Position numbers and translations under genes: made by a program. The notes below the pieces were generated by a model. It had not been told where the DNA came from. It worked only from the letters and a program-made list of their open reading frames with translations, and ran no database searches. This document shows, piece by piece, positions 1 through 10,447 of a stretch of DNA of 64,000 nt. This stretch comes from Hippopus hippopus (lineage: Eukaryota > Mollusca > Bivalvia > Cardiida > Cardiidae): the NCBI GenBank assembly GCA_946811185.2, contig OX328113.1, positions 20,249,521 to 20,313,520 on the forward strand. Direction: 5' to 3'. Every line of letters starts with the position of its first letter. The first letter of the stretch is position 1.

Positions 1-128
1 AGGGTAGAAAACATGGTGGGAAAAGGAGAAAATGCTGATTACCAGCATTTTCTCCTTTTCCCACAATATTTTTAGAAGACTTCTTTCCAAGGGTCGTTAA
101 AAGTCAGCATTGTGCAGTAAAGGGCTAA
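1..128 (-). mobile_element. Family A MITE, cut by window start
   Basis: This is the right part of a family A element in minus orientation. The central palindrome is present (arms around GGGAAAAGGAGAAAATGC), followed by the typical CAGTAAAGGGCTAA end. The left part lies outside the window. Confidence 0.75.
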
Positions 129-290
129 AGGGAGATTGTGTGTTTTTTGCAAAATCTTTGAATGGCAATAGAAAAAATTTGTTTACATTCTTGACAAATC
201 TGCTTGACAAAAGTTATCATCTGCATACTTCTTTCCAAGTATTTAAATGCTTTTAGAGTTTTATTGAATGTGTAAGGAACCTTATCTCTT

Positions 291-551
291 AGACGACAAA
301 ATTTTAGACTTTCCCAAATGGAAAGCATTTGCAGACATTTACCAAACAACAAAATTTTGGACTTGGCAAAATTGAGACTGTTGGCAGAAGACAGATTCAA
401 TGTGGCTTAGATGATGATTTCTGTCTTTGATAGGGTAGAAACCATTGTGGGAAAAGGAGAAAACGCTAGTTACCAGCATTTTCTCCTTTTCCCTCAATAA
501 GCCCTCTCTTTCTGGGTCGTTAAACCTCAGGATTGTGTGGTAAAGGGTTAA
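291..551 (-). mobile_element. Family A MITE preceded by a partial copy
   Basis: A full copy (338-551) runs from TTTACCAAACAACAAAATTT to GGTAAAGGGTTAA with the central palindrome near 450-495. Bases 291-337 repeat only the left end of the same family (GACAAAATTTTAGACT), so two copies or a duplicated end lie head to tail. Confidence 0.85.
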
Positions 552-621
552 ATGATGTTCTGTGGTAGGGTAGATAGAGGAAGAAACTCTGGTTACGCTT
601 TAACATTAGAAGTGTGTCACT

Positions 622-778
622 TGTGTATAGAGAATACATACATAGTTTTGTGTTATGTCAAAAATATCTAACAATGTTGGGAGAATTGCTAATTGTCAAG
701 CCTTGGTGAGACAATTATCGATTCTCACAACTGAGTCAGATATTTTTGTTATATGACAACACTATCTATGTATTCTAT
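622..778. repeat. Single foldback, about 155 bp
   Basis: The arms around AGAATACATACATAG and CTATCTATGTATTCT are imperfect inverted copies. They continue inward through the complementary pair TCAAAAATATCT / AGATATTTTTG. No coding sequence is present and the family is not recognised. A non-autonomous DNA element is the likeliest identity. Confidence 0.6.
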
Positions 779-1144
779 TTATCTTTCAACATCTGATTTT
801 TACTTATTGTGAAAAAGATGTAAAAAATATGTGTGTTATTTCAAGCAAGATAGATCTATTCAGTTTAGTTGGATATGGGTTAGCTGTAATAATGACGTCG
901 TGAATGATGTTAAATATGTCATAAAATATGACGTTTACCCATAGAAAATTTATTCCTGTTTTATATATGTATATCCGTGGTATATCAGTTCATGTTCTAT
1001 ATATATCCATGGTATATATAAAAAAAAAATATCGCATAGGTGTATTGCATTGATATTTGGTTAGTTGAAAGATAAAATTTCATATACTTAAAAAATTCCC
1101 TATTAACAGCACAGAATGGGTATTGTGAATTATGAATGCAGTTT

Positions 1145-1550
1145 ATCACATATTCTAACATGACACATGAATTCGGCTCTGTAAACACAGTGCAACGAAA
1201 GCGTGGTAAAATTTGCGTCATTCTATATAGAGTGACGTCATTCTACATAGTGTGACGTCATTCTGTATAAAGTAAGTAAGTAAGTTATTCAATGGAATAT
1301 AATCTGCATCCGGGTTTTTACTCTAAGTATGAACTTGTTTTCCTTTCATTAAGAGTTGGTCATGTTAGAATCAAAATAATCTTCTTTCTATCGTGGTTTA
1401 TCGTTCAATAAACCACGTTGTGAGTTATAAGGCGCAATGAATAAACCACTCGGGCTATCACCCTCGTGGATTATTTATTATGCCTCATAACTCACAACTG
1501 TGGTTTATTGAACAATAAACCACGATAGAAAGAAGATTATTTCTTAATTA
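1145..1550. mobile_element. Dispersed foldback element E, copy 1
   Basis: This matches 30735-31100 over its whole length. The 3' half (1389-1545) is a strong inverted repeat built on ATCGTGGTTTATCGTTCAAT. The 5' part carries three about 20-bp units of GACGTCATTCTRTATAGAG type, each with a CRE-like ACGTCA core; the second copy has only two units. No ORF is present. Confidence 0.75.
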
Positions 1551-1729
1551 GACTTCTTAAAGTTTTATGTACAGTCTAGCCATGCTCTGTGACAAGGGAG
1601 TTTCATTCATCTGCAAAAAGTCTACGCAGGCTGACAGTGGTTGAAACTTTTTGGCTTGGTAAACTTTTTGAATGTCAAAAGATCATTCTACCTCAGGATG
1701 CAGCTCATTGTAAGACCAAATGAACTTTA

Positions 1730-1830
1730 AGCATCCATAATTATGTTATGGGTTGTATGGTATCATGCATCACGGAGATGCAATAAACCCCCTTTTGCCA
1801 GAGTATGGCTCATATATTTCCACTGAAAAA
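1730..1830. mobile_element. Family C MITE, partial
   Basis: Only the end with GCATCACGGAGATGCAATAA and CCCCTTTTGCCAGAGTATGG is recognisable. The palindromic middle is absent. Confidence 0.5.
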
Positions 1831-2027
1831 CATTTGGTTAACTCTCACAAACAATGGCAGTTGAGCTATATGAGCGTTTTTTCATTTTTACACAATGTTT
1901 TCCGAAAGCATACCCCTTAGAAGGCTGGATGAACCCAACATACATTTTAGTTTAGAAATATGACCATAGTAATTGCAATATAATGATGGCTGTAGTCTAT
2001 AGTGTTTCAACATAGCAGACAGTGTAT

Positions 2028-2132
2028 ATTAAAGATTAGACTGCACATTTTTTGCAGTTTAATCTTGACCTACACTGGCCACAAAAGCAACTACAGTTGT
2101 GAAAGGTGCTTTAATTAAAGGTTAATAACATT
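2028..2132. mobile_element. Family B MITE, truncated
   Basis: The central palindrome (AGATTAGACTGCACA ... TGCAGTTTAATCTTGACC) and a right end AAAGGTTAA are present. The left third is missing. Confidence 0.6.
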
Positions 2133-2364
2133 ATGTCACAAAATTACAAAACTGTAGTGAAACTGATTTATGAAAGCTTAATGGGCAAATCCTAAAATAT
2201 TTTGACCAGATTGTTTTTTTCCTTTAATCAGCTGCAAATGATGTCAGTTAAACATGTGTCCGTCATTTTTCATAAATACCTCCCTGTAACATGCCATAAA
2301 CCACGGCCGAATTGTCACTCTGATATATGGCCCTAAAAATGGTACATGGCTTACTTCCCCTGAT

Positions 2365-2394
2365 TCGCTTATCTCCCGTGCATGTGTGACGTCA
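2365..2394 (+). promoter_or_regulatory. Box shared with 5343-5390: TCGCTTATCTCCC plus CRE-like site
   Basis: TCGCTTATCTCCC (2365-2377) followed by GTGACGTCA (2386-2394) lies about 100 bp upstream of the THAP ORF. The same 13-mer and a TGACGTCA occur inverted at 5343-5390, upstream of the convergent PYMYEP ORF. They may be promoter elements or subterminal repeats of one transposon. Confidence 0.4.
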
Positions 2395-2494
2395 TTGTCG
2401 AGTCACTCTGTGTATACCGTCAGTAGACATAAAGTAGGAACGCGGATGATTGTATGCAGATATCTGAGTATTAACTGAGAATTGAGCCGAAAAA

Positions 2495-2872
2495 ATGGTA
2501 AATTGTGCAGCCTATGGCTGCAACGTCGATTCAGGAACTCATAGAATTAGTATTTTCAAATTTCTGAAGGAATTAAAAAGGAGGAAACTATGGATTCAAT
2601 GTTTAAACCGGGGCCAGACAGTAGCGATGGATTTTTTGCCATTGGTTCATTCGAAATTGTGTCTGAAATACTTCGATGACAGTCAGTTCTTAATAAGTCC
2701 AAAACTCGCAAAAGAAGTTGGTTATAGGAATTTTAGGCTGCGGTTAAAACCTGACGCTGTGCCGACATTATTTGAAACTCGGAGTCGAAAGGAGATAGGC
2801 CTTAAACCGAAACTCCGAAAGACAGACATTCCGCAACGGCAATTTCCAAAAAGAAAATCCAACATGAAGTAG
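2495..2872 (+). CDS. THAP-domain protein, degenerate, probably transposon-derived
   Basis: The 125-residue ORF begins MVNCAAYGC, the usual start of a THAP zinc-finger DNA-binding domain. Seen: first cysteine pair C4 and C9, W33 at the place of the conserved THAP tryptophan, C56, and a closing AVPTLF at 88-93, which matches the family's AVPT(I/L)F signature. The fourth zinc ligand, normally a histidine three residues after the last cysteine, is a tyrosine (C56-LK-Y59), so metal binding is probably lost. Residues 94-125 are basic (KPKLRKTD, PKRKSNMK) and then a stop occurs directly before a GTAATT donor-like sequence. No transposase or other domain follows. THAP proteins are sequence-specific DNA binders, many domesticated from P-element-like or other transposons. 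Here the lost ligand, the repeats around it and the partner ORF at 5213-5323 favour a decaying transposon ORF over a host regulator. Confidence 0.7.
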   Translation: MVNCAAYGCNVDSGTHRISIFKFLKELKRRKLWIQCLNRGQTVAMDFLPLVHSKLCLKYFDDSQFLISPKLAKEVGYRNFRLRLKPDAVPTLFETRSRKEIGLKPKLRKTDIPQRQFPKRKSNMK

Positions 2873-2927
2873 GTAATTTCTTTTTTTCTTGAAATTGAAA
2901 TACATGAATTGTTATTCGTACTATTTT

Positions 2928-3210
2928 ACCCTTTTCTACATTATCGCTTCATTCTGAACAAAGGAGAAATTGCTGCCGTTTTCTCCCTTTTCCAAATGAT
3001 TTCAACATTTAACAAAATTATAGATTCATCCAAATTCATAACATAAATTTTGCAAATAACAAAGTCGACATTGTTCAAATGATGTAAACTTTCAAGGGAT
3101 AATAATCATTCTTTGAATAGCAAACATCATTTTCTTCCCACACTGTTTTTCAAACACTCTTTCTTTGGGTACTGGAAACTAGATCTAGGGTTTGTATTGT
3201 AAAGGGTGAA
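2928..3210 (-). mobile_element. Family A MITE, old and diverged
   Basis: Weak palindrome (AAAGGAGAAATTGCTGCCG / TTCTCCCTTTTCC), then a left-end-like stretch and a right end GTAAAGGGTGAA. It is much more diverged than most copies and may be two overlapping remnants. Confidence 0.5.
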
Positions 3211-3639
3211 GTCAGTATCTGGCTACCCCTAGTCATGATCATAAATGTTAATCCATCACCGACCAGTTGAAACAATACAAGAAATGATTACATAACATTT
3301 GCATATCTCACCCCTTTACACTGTAATGTTTGTTTGTGACAGTAAACCCATGTTACAGCTTTTATCCCATACACTACTTCTCTTTGACATTTCACTCATA
3401 AAAATGATATGACAACTTACATGCATTTTGCACAAATTTTGAATTATATCTATACAATTTTGATTTGTGGATATTTCCTTTTCCTATCCATATTATGTCT
3501 TCTAAACAGGCTACTGAGAAAAATGTTTTGAACATGTCAATATGAAAATTTTGAAAATGCACATTTGACACAAGTCATTTTTTCTGATAATCAGACAAAA
3601 GTGAGAAAATTAAAAATAACACTTTTAGTTTAACTTAGT

Positions 3640-3870
3640 TTAACCCTTTACCAAACAATCCTTTGTTTTAACGACCCTTGTGAAGAAAGAAAAACCTTTT
3701 GAAAACATTGTAGGTAAAAGAGAAAATGCTGGTAACCAGTATTTTCTCCTTTTTCTACAATGTTTTCTACCCCATCAAAAACAAGTCCAAACATGTGAGT
3801 AAAATTTGATTTGTTGACTCCAAATGCTTTCAATTCGGTTGAGTCAATAAATTTGACGTTTGGTAACAAT
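3640..3870 (+). mobile_element. Family A MITE
   Basis: TTAACCCTTTACCAAACAAT end, AACGACCCTTGTG subterminal block, central palindrome and a TTTGGTAAC right end. It is nearly complete. Confidence 0.8.
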
Positions 3871-3987
3871 TTAAACATGTATTTTACATCTCTTGAGAAA
3901 CAAGTTCATACAACTCATACTAATCTCTTCGGATACTGCTTCCTGGGAACCAAAACAAAACTCGTGCCCAATGTGTGGGATTTATAT

Positions 3988-4221
3988 TTAACCCTTTACC
4001 AATCAATCTCTAGTTTTTACGACCCTGAGACAGAAGCCTTTTAAAAAACATTGTAGGAAAAGGAGATAATGCTGGTAGCCAGCATTTTCTCCTTTAACCA
4101 CAATGTTTTCTACTCTGCTGGAAACAAATTTCAATTTTTGAAATATTTAACTTTATTTTGTCGTCTGCAAGTGATTTCAATTTGGACCTGTTTAATATTT
4201 TGTCGTTTGGTAAAGAGTTAA
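3988..4221 (+). mobile_element. Family A MITE
   Basis: Complete copy bounded by TTAACCCTTTACCA and TGGTAAAGAGTTAA. The centre reads AAAGGAGATAATGCTGG / CCAGCATTTTCTCCTTT. Confidence 0.85.
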
Positions 4222-4902
4222 AAATAGAAAATATTGTGGATAAAGGACCAATTGATAGTTACCAGCTCTTTCTATGTTTTTAGAATGAATCTGAAGTCGT
4301 CTATACTGCAATTTGACCGGAATGTCAGTATCAACCGCTCAGTCCCTTGTAGACGGTAGACCAATTTGAGACTTACCCAAATCGAAACAATTTGCATAAG
4401 ACAAATAAGAACTGAAAAAATTACAATTCAGAGTTAAAGACTTCCACAGAGAAGCTCTATGTGGAACATACAATAGCTATACACGTATGATAAATTTTTG
4501 CATTGAATGGATCATGTGGACAAGGTAAACAGCAAAAAAGTCTTTCACACAGGTAGATCCCCTCTCCCTCTCTCTGATTTTCATGTATTTCTGTATGGTA
4601 AGAAATACATCTAAAATGATTTTCAAAATAATTTTGAGAATTAACTCTTAATAATCTCGGAACATATTCTTTTATCAAATTTCATGCTGGTTAACAGCAT
4701 TTTAAAATATTCTTATTCTCATGAAAATCGTGATTTATTGTGTAACCCTTCACCCATGAGAGAATAAACTTGTACCCATCAATGTTTACAGAATTCTTTA
4801 CAAGGTACAAATATCAACAAGGACCCATCAACAAATAGTTAGAACTAACATCTCACGATTATCAATCGTAAAAGTCAAGAAAAGGGTTATTTGACATGAA
4901 AC

Positions 4903-4968
4903 TAAAGTGTCGGGGAAATGTCTTCAAAAGTGTCGGGGAACTGTCTTGTTGTGGAACTGTCTTGAAAC
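4903..4968. repeat. Short direct repeat, GTGTCGGGGAAMTGTCTT units
   Basis: AAGTGTCGGGGAAATGTCTT is followed by AAGTGTCGGGGAACTGTCTT and then a shortened TGTGGAACTGTCTT. It sits about 250 bp beyond the end of the minus-strand ORF at 5213-5323. Confidence 0.6.
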
Positions 4969-5212
4969 CGTTTTTTTTTTTTTTTGTTTAATTCCGCCCG
5001 TTAATCTACTGAAAATGCTTCACGTGAAACAAAGTTTATGCCATACACTTAATTTTATCATGTATAGAATAATATTTCTGTAAGCGATGTTCGCCCTGTA
5101 ATAGACGTATTGCAATAGCGCGCAATACTCAACACGTTGAAAAGTCTGGCACAACATTGTCATTTTCGTCATCAGTGGGCGAAAAGTTACTTTTATCCTC
5201 ATCATCAGAAAC

Positions 5213-5323
5213 TTAATAAGTTTCTTTAAGAATTGGCTCGTACATGTACGGCCTTACCGGCCCAAAATCGTCTATTTCTTCGTCTTCAATATCGCTCAGT
5301 TCACTATCGTAAACAACGTCCAT
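5213..5323 (-). pseudogene. Acidic PYMYEP N-terminal ORF of transposon-associated protein, broken
   Basis: The minus-strand ORF starts MDVVYDSELSDIEDEEIDDF and runs through GPVRPYMYEPILKETY to a TAA at 5213-5215 (36 residues). The same frame continues after the stop with another acidic run (VSDDEDKSNFSPTDDENDN) for 27 residues to a second stop, so the TAA looks like a premature break. An acidic start followed by a PY(M/R/Q)(Y/F)EP motif is, from memory, typical of the N-terminus of animal proteins often labelled P2X purinoceptor 7-like that carry a cysteine-rich ballast-type domain. That C-terminal part is not seen here. The TGACGTCA and GGGAGATAAGCGA boxes upstream mirror those before the THAP ORF. 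Confidence 0.4.
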
Positions 5324-5342
5324 ATTGAAACAAGCTCTCCTC

Positions 5343-5390
5343 TGACGTCACAAATCAAGGGACGCAACAATAAGTAAGGGAGATAAGCGA
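5343..5390 (-). promoter_or_regulatory. Inverted copy of the 2365-2394 boxes
   Basis: TGACGTCA at 5343-5350 and GGGAGATAAGCGA at 5378-5390, the exact complement of the 13-mer upstream of the THAP ORF. The spacing is longer here (27 bases against 8). Confidence 0.4.
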
Positions 5391-5556
5391 TGCAATAAAA
5401 ATTAATAAGCAGAAATATGAATTGAAAAAAAGTACTTTTACTATTTTTTTTTTTTCTAATTACAACATTACCAGGTTACGGTTTGATAAGTGTAGATTTG
5501 AAAATTAACCATATCTGAAACTTGTTGATTTGCCCTTTAATTGCAAACTGACTGTG

Positions 5557-5745
5557 TTAATTTTTTTACTGTCACAGATGACAAAATTTCAGACTTGTTC
5601 ATATTTAAAGTATTTGCAGAGAATGAATAAAATGATTGAATTAGCCTTAGAAAGGGTAGCACACATTGTGGGAAAATAAGAAAATGCTCTTTTTGAAAGC
5701 TTTTTTCCTCAGGGTTATGTAAAACCATAGTTCTGTGGTAGAGTT
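5557..5745 (-). mobile_element. Family A MITE, diverged
   Basis: ACAAAATTTCAGACTTGTTC left block, GGGTAGCACACATTGTGGGAAAA core with the second palindrome arm deleted, and CTGTGGTAGAGTT right end. Confidence 0.6.
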
Positions 5746-5749
5746 GTCT

Positions 5750-6980
5750 TTTTTGTTTATAATCAGAAATTACACAGTAAACTTTTCACTGTCAATGATT
5801 TTATTCTTTGAAGTCATACAGATATAAACCTCGAAGAAGGAAAATGTGTAAGAAAATTGTAATGTCAGCTGCCTCAAGAAGTATGTATGAGGGCTGTTCA
5901 AGAAACTTGTGGAATTTTGTTGTTAAAACCACATTTCTTGATATATTTAAGCTACCGTAAACATTTGCCTATAATAGCATGAACATATTCTAAGTGTAAT
6001 ATAGAAATTTTGCAGTTTTAGAAAAAATTAAACACAAAATATGGGTAACTACAGTAGCCCATGTAATGTGCATTGCCTTGCTCCATTTTCTCCAGATTAG
6101 AAATATGTTAATTCATTTAAAATCAACTTTCAGAGTTGGCAACAATTGTGCACACGGTCACATTACATCGTATCATCATTTTCTTAAAAGATATTGCTGC
6201 GGTATGTCCCTGACTGTAATTACATAGTTTTTGTCTGGTCAGTGCCAGGTGTTTTTGACGCAACAACTTCTTCAATAGAATGATGTTGAATTACTCGCAA
6301 TAATCAAGTTTTGTGTTTGACTCGGTAAAACACCAAAACAGATCATAAAATTGAGTTAGGACTAGATACCTTCAAGTTCCTGTAATATTTCATTTGTCTA
6401 TAAGTGGTATGGTAGATTCAGGAATGGAAAGAACTTTGCTTAAAGATGATCTTCTTGAAGGACAGTCAGATAGCTTAACGGTGTCAATTTTGGATGGGAG
6501 ACTGTGCATGATAAGGTGAATAGTAACCAGCGTGTTACAGTGCATGGCATAACCGAGATCTTGGGTGTTCTATTCCTCAGTACATCCAGTATCCTTACAC
6601 AGGATCTTGGAATGTCTAAAGTGAGCATGTGAAGGGTGTTTGAGGGGATTATATAGAAGAGGTATGCTGATCTCTTGACTTGTAATGAGGTTAACATATT
6701 TTTTCACCTCTGGAGCCAGGCAATGTACGTTTACATTTGTTTGTAATTCTCTTTTGAAATGTATTTCTTAATGAATTTGTATGAAATTTGGAGGATGTTT
6801 AGGATATATTATTTAATATGTATGCTAAGTATAATGTTAACCCTTGTCATGCTGAATAAAGTCGAACTCATAACTGATTTGAAATCAAAGCACGAGCACT
6901 GAAGAACTGGAGTGACAGTTGTTGATTAATGTTTCTTATGAAAAAGTAATTTTATGGAAAACTCTAGTTTGAAAAGGACA
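5750..6980. other. Unique-looking sequence with no recognisable feature
   Basis: No coding exon, long repeat or RNA gene was recognised in this stretch. ORFs are short and lack family signatures. Confidence 0.4.
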
Positions 6981-6982
6981 GG

Positions 6983-7075
6983 TAGTGTAGACTAAGATCA
7001 GACTGTACGTATGTGCAGGCTGATCTTTGTATATGCTGCGTGCCAAAGCAGGAATAATCCGTGATCAGCATGACA
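6983..7075. mobile_element. Family B MITE fragment
   Basis: Contains GTGTAGACTAAGATCAGACT and GTGCAGGCTGATCTTTG, the two arms of the family B palindrome. Ends are not preserved. Confidence 0.5.
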
Positions 7076-7187
7076 AAAGTTAATAAGTCTCCCGGTTTTA
7101 TGGTTTTATTTCTACAACATAATTCCATGAATTTATTGAACAGCCCTAGTAGGTCTATGAACCCTATGCCAAAGAATCCTGATTTTA

Positions 7188-7375
7188 AAATACCTTTTGT
7201 ACATGACCTTCTGAAAACATTGTGGGAAAAGGAGGAAATGCTGGTAACCAGCATGTTCTCTTTTTCCCACAATGCTTTCCACCCTTCAAATTAAAATTCC
7301 AACATAGGCACTGCTTTGAATAATTTAATGTTGGCTGCTAATGCTTTCGATTAAGACAGTTTTGTAATTTTGATG
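7188..7375 (+). mobile_element. Family A MITE, left end lost
   Basis: Near-perfect central palindrome (GGGAAAAGGAGGAAATGCTGG / CCAGCATGTTCTCTTTTTCCC is only slightly degraded), followed by a diverged right half ending CAGTTTTGTAATTTT. Confidence 0.65.
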
Positions 7376-7392
7376 TGTTGTATATAGTAAAC

Positions 7393-8713
7393 AGGGCTCC
7401 CGCTGTCGATTGCCAGTGGCGCCAAATGCGAAAATTAAGTAAAATTGGCACCAAAAATGAAGCACTGGAGAATGTACTGGCGACAAGCAAATGTCTATAA
7501 ACAATCATTAAAAGATCTTAACTCTGACATAAACTGTTTGTATCAAGTGTAAAGGAAGCCCGTGTTACTGCTTATCACACCTAATCAAGCTAGCATTCAT
7601 TAACGGTTATGTCTAATTGCACACCATACTTGCATACACACCACGCAATGCTAATCAATCAAATATCGATTTCGCCACGCCCCGATGAGCCCACAGAATT
7701 TTCCACACACTATCTACTGCGAACCAATCAGACATCAGACACAAGATTTAGTCACCACCCATGATTTCTAAAGCCACGCCTTGATTATGCCTTGCCTTGT
7801 CAGCGTCCTCTCACTGGCTAGCATTTTATTGTGTGTATTTAACAATGTTATTAATGAAAAACGTGATAATGTTATCGATCTGCTTACCTAGCGTAAAAAT
7901 GACAGATTTTGAAGTTAGTTGCAAGCCGTAACAAAAATTTTATATCAAATAATGCGGAAAAACTTTTTTGTAAATTAATTGACATGAAAAATGGATCGTC
8001 GAAAAAACATGAAAACTCATGACACAACATGTCAGTTTGACGTTGTCCGATCAGAAACTCTTCAGACTGTCTATATAGCTTTGATAATGACTTCAAACAA
8101 TAAATTTACACAAATGTATTTATAAAACTATAAGTGAGTGCTAAAATACCTGTCTAATAATGAGGAAGAAACTCAGGTGATTTTATGACATGAAAATGCT
8201 GAATGATGGCCGGGGGAGGGGGTTGCACTTTGTAGGCCACTCTGTCTTACAGTGATAGCGCTGGAACAAGTGTCAGAGAAGGTATAGGACACTCATACAG
8301 AGAGAAAAGACCAGAATAAACGGACCTTTTAACAAATGTAACCTGTAGTATTTTTTCAGATAAAAAGAAATGATATATTAACCTTTTACCATACAATTCC
8401 AAATTGCCTCTTTAATTTCATTAAAACTGAAGGAATTCTAACAGATTGGCAGTTATAGAATTACAGCACTGTATTTCTGTTCAAATACAACTTCTATGTC
8501 CCTGCAGCTCACAACCTTGATAACCCTTGGGGAAAAAGGAACATAAGTAAGCATGTACAACTGAGCAATGGATTTAGTAGCTTTAACATGGGCCAATAAA
8601 CTGAAGTGTCTAATGTACTATGTGGCTACCTCAGTTGGCTCCTACTGGCCCCAATTTTTATGAGTTGGCGAATTTGATGGTGCGAAAAATTAAAACTTGC
8701 AGGGGAAGCCCTG
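7393..8713. mobile_element. hAT-like non-autonomous element, about 1.3 kb, with 8-bp TSD
   Basis: The element starts (C)AGGGCTCCCGCTG and ends CAGGGGAAGCCCTG, inverted repeats with 12 of 14 matches. TAGTAAAC stands directly on both sides (7385-7392 and 8714-8721), an 8-bp target duplication as expected of hAT transposases; the shared C at 7392 makes the exact left edge ambiguous by one base. No transposase is recognisable inside, so it must have been moved by another element's enzyme. Confidence 0.75.
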
Positions 8714-8721
8714 TAGTAAAC

Positions 8722-9279
8722 CTTTTACTTTTGGAAAGAAAATTGCAGCAAGCCAATTTGTAAATACCTTTGTCAAGTTGCCCTCGTAAAATTTGGATTT
8801 TCATTGTGAATATTATTTGCTACATAAGTAAATCTAAAAACATTTTGGATGAGAGAGAAATTGCTCATCACAAGTAATTGATCTTTTTGCCACTATTCAA
8901 AAGTGGTCTGCACTTTTCTTTTCTTTTCTGAATTGGTCTGCATTTTTCTTTTCTTTGAGTTTTCTTCATTGCCTTTATATGATAGGCATGCAATTAAAAC
9001 TGAATGTTACCTTACCTGTAATTGGCTTATGGAGATAGACATAAGAATAAAACAGGCCTTTTGATTGGTTCACAATTCTTATTTCAGCCAAGCATATGGT
9101 GTATAAGGTGTTACAAGATGTTTTAATATAACATAAATTTTATGAGAACAGTTTTTTTTTTGGTCAAATTTTTGGTTGTGTAGCATCATTTCAATCATGT
9201 AACTGCAGCATATAGATATGATCTGCATAAAAAGAATACTTGAGGAAACTTAAAAAGTCTAGAGCTGATACCGAAAGTG
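8722..9279. other. AT-rich spacer with a short duplicated TTTTCTTTTC tract
   Basis: At 8900-8960 the phrase TTGGTCTGCATTTTTCTTTTC (approximately) occurs twice. Otherwise nothing was recognised. Confidence 0.4.
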
Positions 9280-9477
9280 ATTGAACTCTTTACAAGACAA
9301 CAAAATTTTAGATCTCTTGGAAATAGAAGCATTTGCAGACAGTATATCAGAAGTGACTCAAATGACTTTGGTTGACTTTGAAAAAGTAGAAAAAATTGTA
9401 GGAAAAGGAGAAAATCCGGGTAACCAGCATTTTCTAGTTTTCTCACAATATTTTCAACAGTTTTCTTCATCAGGGTT
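9280..9477 (-). mobile_element. Family A MITE
   Basis: AACTCTTTACAAGACAACAA left end and a good central palindrome. The right end is replaced by the adjoining family B copy. Confidence 0.7.
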
Positions 9478-9651
9478 TTGCAGACAGTGCAGATCAAGAT
9501 CAGACTGCACAGAACGTGCAGTCTGATCTTGATCTACACTGTCTGATTAGGAGATATTTTTCTCTAAAAAGTAAGTTTGGAACAACATTATTCAGGTATT
9601 TACTATCTGCTTGAAAATTTTATTTAACTTATGTAGCAGGATAAGGGTTAA
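9476..9651 (+). mobile_element. Family B MITE, left end lost
   Basis: Perfect-looking palindrome AGATCAAGATCAGACTGCAC...GTGCAGTCTGATCTTGATCT and right end AGCAGGATAAGGGTTAA. It abuts family A directly, perhaps because B inserted into A's right arm and the outer part was then deleted. Confidence 0.8.
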
Positions 9652-9671
9652 GAGACAGAATTATGTGATAT

Positions 9672-9832
9672 AGAGGATAATCAACTGATTGTGTGTGATA
9701 TTAAAGATCTGTCACTAGAATTGGGTGTGATGCTGTTGAAAAAACAAGTTCAGAGGATGAGTTTTTTAACCACATCACACCCCATTCAAGTGACAGATTT
9801 TTAATATCACACACAACCAGTTGATTATCCTA
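9672..9832. repeat. Foldback with AGGATAATCAACTG arms
   Basis: The arms GAGGATAATCAACTGATTGT and its complement near 9812-9832 are almost perfect over about 60 bp, including TGTGTGTGATATTAAA / TTTAATATCACACACA (approximate). Spacer about 40 bp. Non-autonomous element, family unknown. Confidence 0.7.
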
Positions 9833-10042
9833 TGTATTGTATTCCTAATTCACCCTTTTTTATTCTAATAATTATCAAGAATGGTACAATATGAGCATTA
9901 TAGGAAAAAAGTTGTTCCGGCAAACGTTCTAAAACTATATCGTCACTAGTAATGATACCATAATTATCATCAGTAGTGGTGTTAGTCAATGTGAAATCCC
10001 AGTAATTCACTGATAGGAATATAATAAATAGAGTTTATTTCA

Positions 10043-10188
10043 ACAGCTTGTGGTTAATATGGGGAAATATTTGCCGAAAAAGGGAAAGGTATGTGAAAAT
10101 AACGAGTGCCATAAGGCACGAGTTATTTTCGCGGACCTTTCCCTGTTGAGGCAAATATTTCCCCATATTAACCACAAGCTGATGAAAT
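10043..10188. repeat. Foldback with CAGCTTGTGGTTAATATGGG arms
   Basis: The left arm from 10043 and the right arm to 10182 are close inverted copies over about 65 bp (GGGGAAATATTTGCC / GGCAAATATTTCCCC and others). The centre is ACGAGTGCCATAAGGCACGAG. Confidence 0.75.
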
Positions 10189-10447
10189 AAATTATATATT
10201 ATATTTCCTCTGATTATTTTGTCAACGAATGCCACTTTTAAAACTTAAAAACTTAAAAAACTTAAAAAAGTAGTTCCAGATTTTCGGCAGGAGGAAAATA
10301 TTCACTGTGACGGGGAAATAATTCCCCCCAGCTTAAATTACGACATTTCTTTACCCATAACATTTCTAAAAATAGACACATGAAATATAATATAAAAGGT
10401 TACACTACTAATCAATACTTGTGCTGGTAGTGGTCAGTTTTATGTAA

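Noticed and set aside
2872..2880. GTAATT donor right after the THAP stop, suggesting a multi-exon gene
   Set aside because: The donor would lie after the in-frame TAG, and no acceptor/exon continuing a THAP protein was seen downstream.
4457..4678. Minus-strand 73-residue ORF
   Set aside because: No motif, composition like the surrounding AT-rich spacer, no splice context.
7061..7294. ORFs of 77-102 residues on both strands containing TLWEKEEMLV-type text
   Set aside because: This peptide is the translation of the family A palindrome and recurs wherever a copy is open. It is not a protein family.
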